From Coleophoma eucalyptorum (taxonomy: Eukaryota > Ascomycota > Leotiomycetes > Helotiales > Dermateaceae): a DNA stretch of 64,000 nucleotides. This document shows positions 21,820-32,083 of the stretch, in pieces. The DNA lies in contig JALRME010000002.1 in the NCBI GenBank assembly GCA_026120035.1, forward strand, positions 124,001 to 188,000, given 5' to 3'. The notes below the pieces were generated by a model. The model was given only the letters and a program-made list of their open reading frames with translations, made no database searches and was not told where the DNA came from. A program made the translations under genes and the position numbers. Each line of letters begins with the position of its first letter. Within the stretch, counting starts at the first letter, position 1.

Positions 21820-22498
21820 ATGTCTGCACCAACTACAAAAACTCGCTCCCAACCCTGGAAGACCAGCACACCACCCATTGAGGGTACACCATGTTGGAAC
21901 CAGATTCCCGCTGTTGACGTACCAGCCTGCAAAGTATGAAACTGTGTACACTAGAATCAGGGAAGAGAATTGTAACCATTTCTGACATGCTATTCGAAAC
22001 AGAAATTTTACAGCGCGCTCTTTCCATCATGGCAATTCATAGAAAATCCCGCGATGTATCCCGAGGACTTCATCGCTTTATTCAATTACGAAGGCTCTCG
22101 TAGTATGTTTATGCAATCCGAAAAAGGCCAGAACTTTCAACTAATTCCCGTCTTCTATTTAGGCATGGCTGGTGGTATTGTCAAGACGTCCGAGGAAGCA
22201 AAGAGCCAAGAGCACGGCGAAGGCATTGGGTTAGTTCATTACTATGTCAAATCCATCGAAGCTGTAAGTTCAAAACATCTCGTTTCTAGATCTACAATTC
22301 GGCCTTTGATACTCAAGACAAGTGCGCTTTTCCAAACAGCCTGCTGACTTGAAATCGAAAAAGACTCAGAAACGTGTGGTAGAACTTGGCGGCACGATCT
22401 TGACACCCAAGATCCCCGAGGGCGACAACGGTTACTTTATGGTGTGCAAAGACGTTGCGGGTAACCGCTTTTCAATGTATGAGGAACAGACTGATTAA
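21820..22498 (+). CDS. VOC-fold (glyoxalase/bleomycin-resistance-like) protein
   Basis: Exons 21820-21933, 22003-22263 and 22340-22498 join in phase 0 to give 177 residues. All three introns' ends are GT..AG, with ACAG or AACAG acceptors. The protein reads as one vicinal-oxygen-chelate unit: WNQIPAVDVPACKKFYSALF (the opening beta-alpha), then VFYLGMAGGIVK, GLVHYYVKSIEA and KRVVELGGTILTPKI, and GYFMVCKDVAGNRFSMYEEQ. Many VOC proteins are metal-dependent lyases, isomerases or dioxygenases; the substrate cannot be told from sequence. His in GLVHYY and Glu in MYEEQ are placed where VOC metal ligands often lie, which is inference. No targeting signal is seen, so it is probably cytosolic. Confidence 0.85.
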
Positions 22499-22928
22499 GA
22501 ATCTGGAGCCGTGAGTAGTGGAATTGGATGTGGAGAAGCGGTCGGATTGAAGAGCAATGGTTATAAGTGGAGAAGGGAGACCATTACATGCTGTCTTAGT
22601 GGAAACAAGTTTGGGACTGTTACTTATTTCTTTATCGCGTTAATAGACTCGAGTCGTTGCTCACCAAGTGATATACCACATTAAAACCACCTACCTAACT
22701 TCATGCATGAGTCAACCGGGCACCAAGTTGTAGTCGCTAAAATATTCAAGCGACATACGTGATTTCAGCTGACCAACCACTAACCTTTCCTTTCCTCCAG
22801 CTACCCCACTTAAACAATTCCTGCAACGGAGAGAATAACAAGGTGGGAGATCGACATCCAGTCCAACCTTTAAATCTTCTGGGCTGGAAGGATTTTGCAT
22901 TGCACCTGGACAAGATGGCGGCTGAGAT
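22499..22928. other. Intergenic
   Basis: These 430 bases lie between the VOC gene and the transporter. I see no element apart from a short purine-rich tract near 22555 (GAGAAGGGAGACC after the stop). Confidence 0.35.
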
Positions 22929-24488
22929 ATGACTTCGTCTACATCGGTTGATAGGCATTGCCCGGAAACTGTTCTGGATGCCGATGATGCAACGCAAAAC
23001 TACAGCGGTGGCGACGATGGACTGAACGGGGAAATAGAGAAAACTCTGAACTCACAGCAGCCTGGACAGGAACTAGAGATCCCCGAGCGGGGTAGAGAGC
23101 ATGTTGACTGCTCCCAAGAAGAACCCGAACAATTAGAAGCACCACCAGATGGCGGAACCACCGCTTGGCTCCAAGGTTCATCCTCCCTTCCCACCACTTA
23201 AGAACCACTACTGACCAAGACCTCCCATCTACAGTGCTCATGGGTCACTTGATGAATGTAAACTGCTGGGGCTACATCAACTCCTACGGCATCTTCCAAG
23301 CCTACTACACCTCGCACCTAGGGCTTGCCTCCTCCACCGTATCGTGGATCGGCAGCGCGCAGTCCTTCCTGCTGTACTTCATCGGCATCTACTCCGGCCG
23401 GGCACTAGACAGCGGCTACTACCGGCCCGTGCTGATTGTCGGGTGCATGTTCCAGCTCCTGGGCATCTTCAGCACGTCGTTCGCGCGCACATATTGGCAG
23501 ATCTTCCTCTCGCAGGGCATCTGCCAGGGCATCGGCAACGGCCTGGTCTTCTGCCCAACCTTGAGCCTGGTGTCGACCTACTTCGCCCGCCGCCGCTCCG
23601 TGGCCATCTCCCTCGTGGCCTGCGGCGGCGCCACGGGCGGCGTGGTGTTCCCGCTCATTGCCCAGAGGCTTCTGCCGCGCATCGGCCTCGCGTGGACGTT
23701 GCGGGTTATGGGCTTTGTGGTGCTCGCTAACGTGCTGGTCATTGTGTGTCTGGCGAAGACGAGAGTGCCCCCCAAGCGAACCGGGAAGAGGAAAGTGGTG
23801 GACTTGGAGGCGTTTAAGGAATGGCCGTACTCCCTCTTTACTGCGGGTATCTTCTTTAGCCTCTGGCCGGTTTACTACGCTTATTCTTACGTACGTGTTG
23901 TGTCTCCTAGTCGGAAAGAATTCTACTTCAGATGTCATTTATATAAAGCCAGAGAGACTAACTCCGAATCTGTAGATCAACGTCTTCGCTACGAACGTAA
24001 TCCACACCTCTAGCAACACAGGTCTCACCATCCTGCTTCTGCTCAACGCCGTTGGTTTCCCGGGCCGTATTATCCCCGCCGTGCTCGCGGACCGGTACCT
24101 CGGGCCCCTGAATACGCTTATCATCCTCTGCCTGAGCGGCGCAATCTTGGTCTTTGTCTGGCTCAGCGTCTCCTCCCTCAGCGGTCTGATTGTGTTCAGT
24201 GTGTTCTACGGCCTCGTGAATGCTGGTATCCAGGGGATTGCGCTGAGTAGTATCACAAGTTTGACGAAAGACTTGAGCAAGATGGGCACGAGAGTTGGCA
24301 TGGTGCTTGGGGTGGTGTCGTTCTCGTGCTTTACGGGCGCGCCGATTGCTGGGGCATTGATTGATAGGGATGGCGGTGGGTTTGTAGGGGTTTGTGCGTT
24401 TGGAGGGAGTGCCATGTTGGTTGGTGTTTTGGGGTTGGGTGCTGCGAGGGTGGCGGAGACTGGGTGGGTTTGGAAGAGGAAGATGTAA
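22929..24488 (+). CDS. MFS transporter, monocarboxylate-transporter (MCT) type
   Basis: Exons 22929-23175, 23235-23890 and 23976-24488 join in phase to give 471 residues. A hydrophilic N-terminal region of about 75 residues ends in the family signature PPDGGTTAWLQ, and splicing continues it with VLMGHLMNVNCWGYINSYG. Twelve membrane helices follow, with a basic cytoplasmic loop (AKTRVPPKRTGKRKVVD) between the two halves. Motifs such as SYGIFQAYY, CQGIGNGLVFCPTLSL and FYGLVNAGIQGI match MCT-like fungal permeases. These carry monocarboxylates, riboflavin or secondary metabolites, so the substrate is unknown. The gene is visibly more GC-rich than its neighbours: I count 38 G or C in the 60 bases 23521-23580. 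It is convergent with the DUF6590 gene. Confidence 0.92.
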
Positions 24489-25172
24489 TCAATGATTGTG
24501 GCTTGCATGTTAAGATGCTACAGATTTTTTTCTATTTGATACCTTATTCTCAGACAGAAATATACTTATCAGTGACAAAGAAGATACGGAACATATCAAA
24601 AACATACAAAATCATATTCGGGAAAGCATCTAGATGGCATATCCCGGTCCAAGCAGACTTGATTGTCATTCATCGGGGTGTAGTATTTGCCTGATATAAA
24701 AATTCTGAATTGCATATACTTGAAGCTATGGGCACGCTAAAAAGGAAATTCGTTATTTGCCAAAAGGCTAAGTAATCATAAGCATAACCTAGAATGAGAT
24801 AAAGATCCCCCCAGATAAAAAGGAAAACAATTAAAAGAGTTCTGTTTTCCTAAAGGTATACTGTCGATATGATCGCTCTCTGCCAGCTGATCGGCAAATT
24901 CGTAAACATCAATAACCAGAAGACTATATCCCTAAACATAAGAGATATTTAAGAGATATCAAGAAAACACGGCCGTTAGAAAAGCTCTTCGGATGTGAAT
25001 AGCCAACAGGGCCTCACGAGCTATAGAGCAATCTGTTAACAATAAACTCTGAGGCGACATAAAACCTACAGAAACGTATGTGTGATAGAACCAGGTACCC
25101 AAACAAAGGGTTGTTCGATAAGGAGATAAGAAAGGAAGGAAAATAACCACGATAGGCTTTGAGTCGGTCTCC
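24489..25172. other. AT-rich convergent intergenic region
   Basis: The MFS and DUF6590 genes both end here. The sequence is AT-rich, in contrast with the GC-rich transporter. It contains several A/T runs suited to polyadenylation but no AT-only satellite. I see no gene. Confidence 0.45.
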
Positions 25173-26878
25173 TTAGCGCCTAGAATAACGCCTGTCAGAT
25201 CGCCTTGATTGCGAACTTTCCGGGAGCTCGAGATCATCATCCTGCTCCTGTGTAGCAGCTGGTCTGCCATAAGTAACTTGATTGGCATATCCAGATTGGG
25301 TGGCATACGATGGAGTAGTTGCGTATCCAGGCTGGCTACCATAGGTAGGTTGGCTAGCATAGCCAGTCTGGCCTGCATAACCAGTCTGGGCAGTATAAGT
25401 AGGCTGGGCAGTATAAGTAGGCTGGGCAGTATAAGTAGGCTGGCTAGTGTAGGAAGGCTGGCTAGTGTAGGAAGGCTGGCTGGCGTAGGCAGGTTGACTA
25501 GCCCCGGAGTTAGGGAAATAGCTAGAACGTGGGGCATATCCCGTTGTTGGAAGTGACCCACGACTATAGCCAGTATACGGTTGCTGTTGTGCCGCGCTGC
25601 TTCCGCTAGTATCGCCGTATGTAGGTTGGTCATATGCAACCGAGCTTCCATATATTGAAGTGTTCGGTGCATTAAGCGAGGTTCCAGAAGCATAGTTGGG
25701 TGTTTGGGGATTATATCTGCTGTTTGATGAAGTCGGTAGTGGTGTAGAACCTTCGTATCTGGGAGTGCTTAGGCTTTGGCTGGCACCACTAATACTAGGT
25801 CCATTGAAGAAAACCCTGTCCCAACACTTCGACAGCTGATCCCTAGATGTAGAGTCTAGCATACCAACATCCTTTACTTTGACGTCGGATTCCACGGTGT
25901 ACACCTTGTTATAATTGATCAAGGATGGGTCTACAAAGTCGGCGTTGCCTGGAGACAAATTCACCTTTAGTGCAATCGGCTGCATTCCTGGTACGGCTAT
26001 CGGGGGTGAACCTCGACTGTAGATATGACCATGATCTCCTAGAGTAATACCGGGTTTGCTAGAGCCCCTCTTGTCATACGAGGTAACAGGTAAACACGTA
26101 CATGCTCGGTCCAACTGCTTAACAACGACAAATCGTCTAACCTTAGAGAGAACTTTTTCGTTAAGTCTGATAATACTAATAAAAGTTTCATCTTGCCGGT
26201 TCGCACGAACACCAACACTCTCGGTCCATAAAGTACTAAAAACGCGTCCGACTTGGAAGAAGGTTTGATAGTCTTTCTTCCTAATTCGGAAGCTTGAGGG
26301 AAGAGTCTCTCTACTGTTTCCCAACACCCGGCGAACTGGCTCTCCGGTATTGACAGTATTGACAGTATTGGCAGTATTGGCAGGTTGACTCGTATAAGTA
26401 TAATCGGTACTAAGGTTACCAAAGGATTCTTCAAGGTCCGAAACTTCTTGTCGATCTTGCGCAGTATTCACATTCCTCAGTGAATTTGCCGGACCCGAGC
26501 TATAGGTAACAGTATTGGGTGGCGGAGGCAGCGCAAAATCTCGATGAACAGTGTCACGTCGAGAGTTTGTCACAGATGGCTGCTCTCTCCTGAAAGAAGA
26601 AGAAGAAGAAGAAGAGGGAACAACCTCCCCCCGAGGCGTACTGTAGGAGGAGCGACGATCGCGATGGCTGGATGCCCTATAACTTTAGCGATCTCTGGGA
26701 CCCAAAATCACGGGAAACACACCGTTCATGTCGGGATGATGAGCCTGCAGCCCTATCACGTTCCGCACCGTAGTTACTATCATCACGATCTTGAGGTTCG
26801 GTTAGCATGCATGATCTCCGACAGATATGTGATAGGTCGATTCGCACCTTTATGCCTTCTTCGCCCGTGATCGCCCAT
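25173..26878 (-). CDS. DUF6590-domain protein with hexapeptide repeats
   Basis: Exons 26878-26848, 26789-26723 and 26676-25173 join in phase to give 533 residues. The first two exons are short and were found by phase. The start MGDHGRRRHK continues to DRDDSNYGAERDRAAGSSSR and then SSHRDRRSSYSTPRGE. The DUF6590 domain lies at about residues 160-345: DYQTFFQVGRVFSTLW, RRFVVVKQLDRACTCLPVTSY, KPGITLGDHGHIYSRG and VYTVESDVKVKDVGML are its typical strands. This fungal domain has no established activity. The C-terminal third is Tyr/Gln/Thr/Ser-rich and contains tandem QPTYTA-like units. It ends in an acidic then Arg/Ser-rich tail (RSDRRYSRR). No signal peptide is seen. The family assignment rests on motif order. 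Confidence 0.83.
25330..25500 (-). repeat. 18-base tandem repeats inside the DUF6590 gene
   Basis: On the minus strand, units of 18 bases encode QPTYTA, QPSYTS or QTGYAG. Three consecutive copies between about 25390 and 25441 are almost identical, and the copies on either side are more diverged. The reading frame is kept throughout. Confidence 0.85.
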
Positions 26879-28018
26879 TTGCAGTGGTTTCAAAGAACGA
26901 GGGACAACGTCCACGGACGTACAACCAGCACTCCAACGAGGCGAAATATCAAGCTTCGGACTGAAAATTAGCGGTCTCTTTATCGCATGAAAGTCGTGAG
27001 GCTCTGTGGTTAGTCATGGCCGCAAGTTGGTGGTGGGGGGGGGCATCTTCTGCATGAGGGGTCGCGACGTGTCAAATGTAAGTTGGAATCGCGTGGCTAT
27101 CGGAGATACAGAGCCATTGAGCAAGCAACGGCTTGCATCTGCATGATAAGAGGCTAAGTTGATAGGACTCGAGGGGGTCAGGTGCAGCTGGGAGAATGCA
27201 GTGATAAGCGAGCAGCTGCGTGAAGAATGCAATGAGAGCAGGCGCCGTGGCATTGTGGGGAGAGTAATGATGGGATTGATCGAATTGATGAAGAGGATGC
27301 GGAAGGAGGGGAGGAGGAGAGGAGGAGTGGAGGAGAGCAAGGGATGGCGAGGGTGGAGCTGGTTTTCGACTTGCATGTCAGACTGGGACCGTCAGACTGT
27401 AACGGGTCGGGCCTTGCTCGATCGGTCGTATTGTGACAGACTCTACGCGCTTATTTGCTCCCAGGTCCAGTTCCCCCTCCCCCTTCTTCCATCATCACAA
27501 GCAAAGCGGCCAACCGTGAACTGGTGCGACCACTCATCTCCTGTGTCCCACATCCCCTCTGATGTCAGGAGACGCAGGAGCTGCCTGATATAGCCTGCGA
27601 TATTTCCGGATGGTGGTGATACCCTCTTAGACCTCTAAGACTGCTCCATTCCAGCCCGTGACAGACCCGGCGCCGTGGGGGTTGAGCGAGATGGATGAGG
27701 GACGGTCACCACAGTAGCCAGTGCGGCTCAACAAACGCAGTAGGGCAGATACCGTCGTGTTCACTGCTCAAAGGACCGCGGGATCCTCCCTTCCGCCTTG
27801 CTTTTTAGCCCCCTTTTGCACTTGGGACTTCTACCCAGGCTTAGGAATGAGCCACCCCCCCTTTACCAGCATACCGCAGGTACTTCAACTTCTCTTTCCG
27901 AATGTCCCAGCTCCAAGCTCCAAGCTCCAAGCTCCAAGCTCCAAGCTCCCGGCTCTCGTGATGTGCATATCGTGGGCCTTCAGAGACTCAACACATACCA
28001 AGTTGCGATCGATGGCTG
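26879..28018. promoter_or_regulatory. Divergent region, DUF6590 / coiled-coil gene
   Basis: This is 1.14 kb between two divergent starts. It contains a G run (27035-27044), a purine-rich tract (27300-27340, GGAGGGGAGGAGGAGAGGAG) and the heptamer repeat at 27909-27950. Several overlapping frames (for example 27014-27376 minus and 27159-27593 plus) arise from these skewed tracts and have no domain content. Confidence 0.45.
27909..27950. repeat. Heptanucleotide repeat (AGCTCCA)
   Basis: Five perfect tandem copies of AGCTCCA are followed by one ending in CCC. The repeat ends 68 bases before the ATG of the next gene, so it probably lies in its promoter or 5' UTR. Confidence 0.95.
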
Positions 28019-29665
28019 ATGGACGCTCAACGTCCAGCTGGCAGGGATGCTAATGTATTCCCACCACCACGTCCCGGCTCATGGGCGACATCTGGAGTTG
28101 GGTACAGTCCGAGGTGGAAGGACGACGGGCGCGTGTTGAAGAGCGAGGAACTGCAAACGGGGCCGGTCGCCATCTGTGGCAGCCCACCGGAATACTCACT
28201 GCCCACGAGGCCAAAAAGCACCACTTCCATTTCCATTCACCGTAGTGACCAGCTACTACCAGTTCATTCCCGACCAGAATCTCCCAGTACTGCTATTTCA
28301 GATGACTCACGTGACGATAAGCGACCACATGTGGTCGTTCAGCCAGCATCACTTCCTAGCCAGAGTCCAGACGGATCACCATCGCGCAGTCAACCCAGAC
28401 AAGACTCTGGTTATGATGACGATGAATCAAAGGTCAACGTCGATCTTCAGGCAAGCAATATCAGAGCTCGGCAGAGAGTGGAAATCCTTCGTGGCCATGT
28501 CAATCACACTCGACTTGCACTTCCGTACGAAAGAGCAAAATTGCAACAGCTTCGTCAGAATCTTGTCAATGCAACCTCCGATTTTACGAATGCTGCTGAC
28601 GCACTTATGTCATCGGCCGATTCTACCGCGCATGAACACCTAAGACTGTATCGGGAAGCCTTGGATATTGCTCATGACACTTTGGTTGCAGCAGAGAAGG
28701 ACATGGGAGAACTTGAGATGAAACTGTTTTCCGAGGAGCACAGTCTGGAGCAAGAAGAGATGCACTTCTACACACACAATAATATCCCACTAGTCCAACC
28801 AATGGATGCCAAGCTCTCCGAGCCTTTATCGCCACGCGAACCCAGTATGGCATCTGATCTATCCGATGAATCAAGTTTAGAGCCAGAGCTGGTACAGCAA
28901 TATTTGAGCAAGCTCAGCCGAGCGAATTACCTCAAAGATAAACTCGAATTTCTGGATGACCACGAAGAAAACCTACTTAATGAGCTTCAATTTCGGAGGC
29001 GCTACGGTCTAGTCTTGGCAGAATTGGATTCTGCATGGCTCGCTGATCTGCCGGAAAAACGCAAGAGGAACCTACAGAAATTGAACAATGTGGAAAGGGA
29101 ACTCTACGACCTCCAAGACCAGTGCCTGGAGAAAGGATTGTTTGGGGAGGATGAAGAAGAGTACAAATATGAACCACGAGGTGCCTTGTTCTACGACGTA
29201 ATGGATGTGGTCGACGAAGACCTTGAACGCAAACCTGTCTATACCGCCGTACGGCACTCGTCATCCATGAAAGGTCATGAAGTAGACTTTGAAAACATAC
29301 AGGACTGTATCAACGCCTGGTTACTGACAATTGTCGAGGAATCAATGATTGAAACCTGGCGTCTCAGAACCGAGATCGAAAATTTGCATCCAAACATCAG
29401 CGAGCTAAGAGGCGATGGCTGGGCAGATCTCGCAGTCGACTGCTGGGAACGTGACGGTGCTGGTGAGGATGCTAATATGCTTTATGAGACAATGGCGAAA
29501 GAGCATCCGGAGTTACAATCTACGGGCGGGAGTATGCTCATCCATGTTGGAGGTCTCGGGCATTATGGCGAGAAGGAAATCTCTGTTGAGAGTTGGACCG
29601 GGACGGAAGTTACAGAAGGGGCTCTGGGATTCGAAATGCTTTCTCGGAAGTCTTTGAGTATTTAG
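28019..29665 (+). CDS. Uncharacterised coiled-coil protein
   Basis: A single uninterrupted frame of 548 codons runs from the ATG at 28019. The first ~140 residues are Pro/Ser-rich and disordered (for example DSGYDDDESKVNVD at their end). From about residue 145 helical heptads appear: RARQRVEILRGHVNHTRLAL, YERAKLQQLRQNLVN, LRLYREALDIAHDTLVAAEK and MGELEMKLFSEEHSLEQEE. A second helical block follows (YLKDKLEFLDDHEENLLNEL, then KRNLQKLNNVERELYDLQDQ). The C-terminal part is globular and acidic (FENIQDCINAWLLTIVEES, then DGWADLAVDCWERDGAGED). There is no signal peptide, membrane helix or named domain. The length, conserved-looking C-terminus and codon use make it a real gene. The function is unknown. 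Confidence 0.8.
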   Translation: MDAQRPAGRDANVFPPPRPGSWATSGVGYSPRWKDDGRVLKSEELQTGPVAICGSPPEYSLPTRPKSTTSISIHRSDQLLPVHSRPESPSTAISDDSRDDKRPHVVVQPASLPSQSPDGSPSRSQPRQDSGYDDDESKVNVDLQASNIRARQRVEILRGHVNHTRLALPYERAKLQQLRQNLVNATSDFTNAADALMSSADSTAHEHLRLYREALDIAHDTLVAAEKDMGELEMKLFSEEHSLEQEEMHFYTHNNIPLVQPMDAKLSEPLSPREPSMASDLSDESSLEPELVQQYLSKLSRANYLKDKLEFLDDHEENLLNELQFRRRYGLVLAELDSAWLADLPEKRKRNLQKLNNVERELYDLQDQCLEKGLFGEDEEEYKYEPRGALFYDVMDVVDEDLERKPVYTAVRHSSSMKGHEVDFENIQDCINAWLLTIVEESMIETWRLRTEIENLHPNISELRGDGWADLAVDCWERDGAGEDANMLYETMAKEHPELQSTGGSMLIHVGGLGHYGEKEISVESWTGTEVTEGALGFEMLSRKSLSI

Positions 29666-31357
29666 CATTGATAATTTTGGCGTGTCTTTGTTTATTGATA
29701 TGATTAGGACCTTTTCTTGGGCGGCTATTGTATATTATTTCTCTTCTGCATATGGGATACTGCGGAATACCCTTTAAACATGAATGATATTTACTTTGGA
29801 TACGAATTGCATTAATGGATAACGGCCTATGTTAAAAATCACAGCAACACAATTCTTCTAAGCCCTATACCATACTACAAGGTCTCCTGCTTGTGTACAT
29901 ATTAGAATCTAACTTATGTTATTAGACTTCTACTGTTTCTAAGCTCCCGTTTCCCTTCCATTTTCTTGCGCAAGTATACATCTCCATGCATGTACCCTCA
30001 CCGCCTCGATCTTTCTCCATCAAACGCGTCTCTCCATAACAATCCTCCGATTACTCCCAAAAGGATAACCTCCCCTCTTCTCCCTTCACTCCTATGCGAG
30101 TTCCCAGCGTATCCCCAGCCTCATCCAGGGGCCTGGCCACGAAGAAGAGTACCATTAGGCAACCTAGGACAAGACAACATGAGGCTTCCTGACCGCTACT
30201 CCGCCATTCCAGTCCATCCCATGTCTTCGGCATGGGGTGCATAAGTCCAAACACGACATTCTGCTCCTGTCAGCCCTTCTCAACCATAGAACTCCAGTGC
30301 ATGGTTTCTGGCTCTGAAGTATTTACGGAAAGCAAGACCCGGAGTCAGCTGATTGGCCGTGCGACGATAATTGGGCAGGGGAATGCGGGAAAAGTGTGGA
30401 GGGGAACATAGACTGCGGGGGGAAAGGGGCTCAAATATAGAGTTGAAAGTAAGGTATAGTGGAAATGAAGATGTATAGAGTTTGGGCAGACTTGGTTTAC
30501 CTTGGTATGAGATCTTGTGGATAAACGGCAGGAGGACTGCAGTTTTTACTCTTGACTTATGTAGCTTTACCTCTTTCCGTTATAAGACCAAGAATGCATG
30601 GATGCTTGGGCGCTATTGTGGCTGCAGATTGACAATCGATTGGTAGATGGCAGGGATATAGAGGTACCACCCACCATTTACGAAAAAGGAAAGAGAGAGA
30701 GAAAGAGCTAAACCCTATCTTACCCAATCCTCGCCTCGCCTGGTTCTTCTTTACACATTTACCTTGCATCTTTGTATACTAAACATCTCTTTAACACCTC
30801 TGCATATTATGCGAGAACAAGTAGACAGAAGTAACAGGGTTATACTTCAACTCTTCGTCAATTCCTCGTCCCTTGAATCTCCATTCAACAAAATTCCGTT
30901 TGCTGGTATATGCATGTGACATTATGAACTACTTCAAAGCTTCGTGTACAGGCCTTAAACGATACAATGAGTGTGAAAAAGTGACTTCAAAGCATTTCAG
31001 ACTTCAGAAACATCAAAACATGGTGCACAAAGTCCTAGCATCTTGTGAGTGTAGGAGACTCAGGGATAGAAAACAAAAAGAGAAAGCACTATTCTCAATT
31101 GCTGTGAAGATCTACAAGTTTGTTCGGACAGTAACTTAAGGAGAGCATGCTAGTAACAATCATCGGTTGGCTAAGTCGACCGAAAAAATAAGAGAAGAAG
31201 AGCAGCAGCAGTATAGCAAGAACTTCAAGTCATGGTCCCAGATCTTCGTCGGGGATTCACTTGTCAGCCTTGAGATATCAGCGTGATGAGAATGATGTAC
31301 ATACCGGTATCGGTTCGAGGGTGTTTCCCAACTGTTGTTATGATAAAGTAGGCAAGC
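29666..31357. other. 1.7 kb convergent region without a confident gene
   Basis: Between the coiled-coil gene and the repeat-precursor gene I see only short frames. One at 30051-30254 (minus) has a hydrophobic stretch (CCLVLGCLMVLFFVARPL) but no supporting exon. One at 30873-31139 (plus) is Lys-rich. A GA-rich run lies near 30688 (AAGGAAAGAGAGAGAGAAAG). None is strong enough to call. Confidence 0.4.
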
Positions 31358-31756
31358 TTAGATCTGCTCAACCACAGCTGGCGCAGGTCTGCCAATCCTT
31401 CGGGTGAGCTCATCACGTCCGCCAATCTTGCGAGTGAGGTCGTCACGGCCACCAATCTTGCGGGTGAGGTCGTCACGGCCACCAATCTTGCGAGTGAGGT
31501 CATCACGTCCACCAATCTTGCGGGTAAGATCATCGCGTCCGCCAATCTTGCGAGTGAGGTCATCACGTCCGCCAATCTTGCGGGTAAGATCATCGCGTCC
31601 GCCAATCTTGCGAGTGAGGTCATCACGTCCGCCAATCTTGCGGGTGTTCTCATCACGCGCAATGAGTTCCACCGCACCACTAGCAGTCGTGATGGGAACG
31701 GCAGCAACAAGACTAGCTACGATGCCCAAGGTAAGAACAAGAGTAGTGAAGCGCAT
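31358..31756 (-). CDS. Secreted precursor with nine decapeptide repeats
   Basis: The frame encodes 132 residues from the ATG at 31756, which has A at -3 (TCAAGATG). The frame is open further upstream to 31801, but only the internal start places a clean signal peptide (MRFTTLVLTLGIVASLVAAV) at the N-terminus. A short pro-region (PITTASGAVELIA) leads to nine tandem ten-residue units: RDENTRKIGG, seven identical RDDLTRKIGG, and RDELTRRIGR. The tail is PAPAVVEQI. Each unit carries an Arg-Lys or Arg-Arg pair, so a Kex2-like protease could cut the chain into IGGRDDLTR-type peptides. This layout resembles fungal Kex2-processed repeat precursors (for example those of epichloëcyclins or ustiloxin), but classical Lys-Arg sites and modifiable aromatic residues are absent. 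No modifying enzyme lies next to it. The role is unknown. Confidence 0.75.
   Translation of the reverse strand: MRFTTLVLTLGIVASLVAAVPITTASGAVELIARDENTRKIGGRDDLTRKIGGRDDLTRKIGGRDDLTRKIGGRDDLTRKIGGRDDLTRKIGGRDDLTRKIGGRDDLTRKIGGRDELTRRIGRPAPAVVEQI
31388..31657 (-). repeat. 30-base coding tandem repeat, nine units
   Basis: Nine in-frame units of 30 bases make up the repeat region of the precursor. The 60-base blocks 31501-31560 and 31561-31620 differ at one position only, so the most recent duplications acted on pairs of units. Spacing without unique spacers and the perfect reading frame exclude a CRISPR array. Confidence 0.97.
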
Positions 31757-32083
31757 CTTGACTGTTGATGTTGACCGAGGTGGCGAGCGGGACGACGGCA
31801 AGTATACGGAATCCTCTTGAGATGAAGCGAGGGGCGGATATATGGATAGCTTGCTTTCGGTCTCGTGTCCGAGAAGAGTAAGTTGTAGGATGGTTGAAGA
31901 TCGTTACATGTTTGTGGATATTTCCTCTTATCTATAAGTTCAGGTTATTCGAGTCTTCTTGACTCTGCCTTGGAATCAAGCGAGATGGTTACTTCTGTGG
32001 GAACCGTCGGTTGTAAATTTCAATTAGAGTTTAGAGCTTGATCGGTTCGATTCGTTATATGCCTTGGATTAGAAGACGGCATA

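Noticed and set aside
23344..23938. Long overlapping frames on both strands inside the MFS gene
   Set aside because: They are frame shadows produced by high GC content and few stop codons; the transporter frame has the family motifs.
30051..30254. Small membrane protein on the minus strand
   Set aside because: One hydrophobic stretch only, no supporting exon, and it lies in the shared 3' flank of convergent genes.
31388..31657. Regular 30-base repeats that resemble a CRISPR array
   Set aside because: There are no unique spacers between units; the repeats are contiguous, in frame, and code for a signal-peptide protein in a fungal genome.
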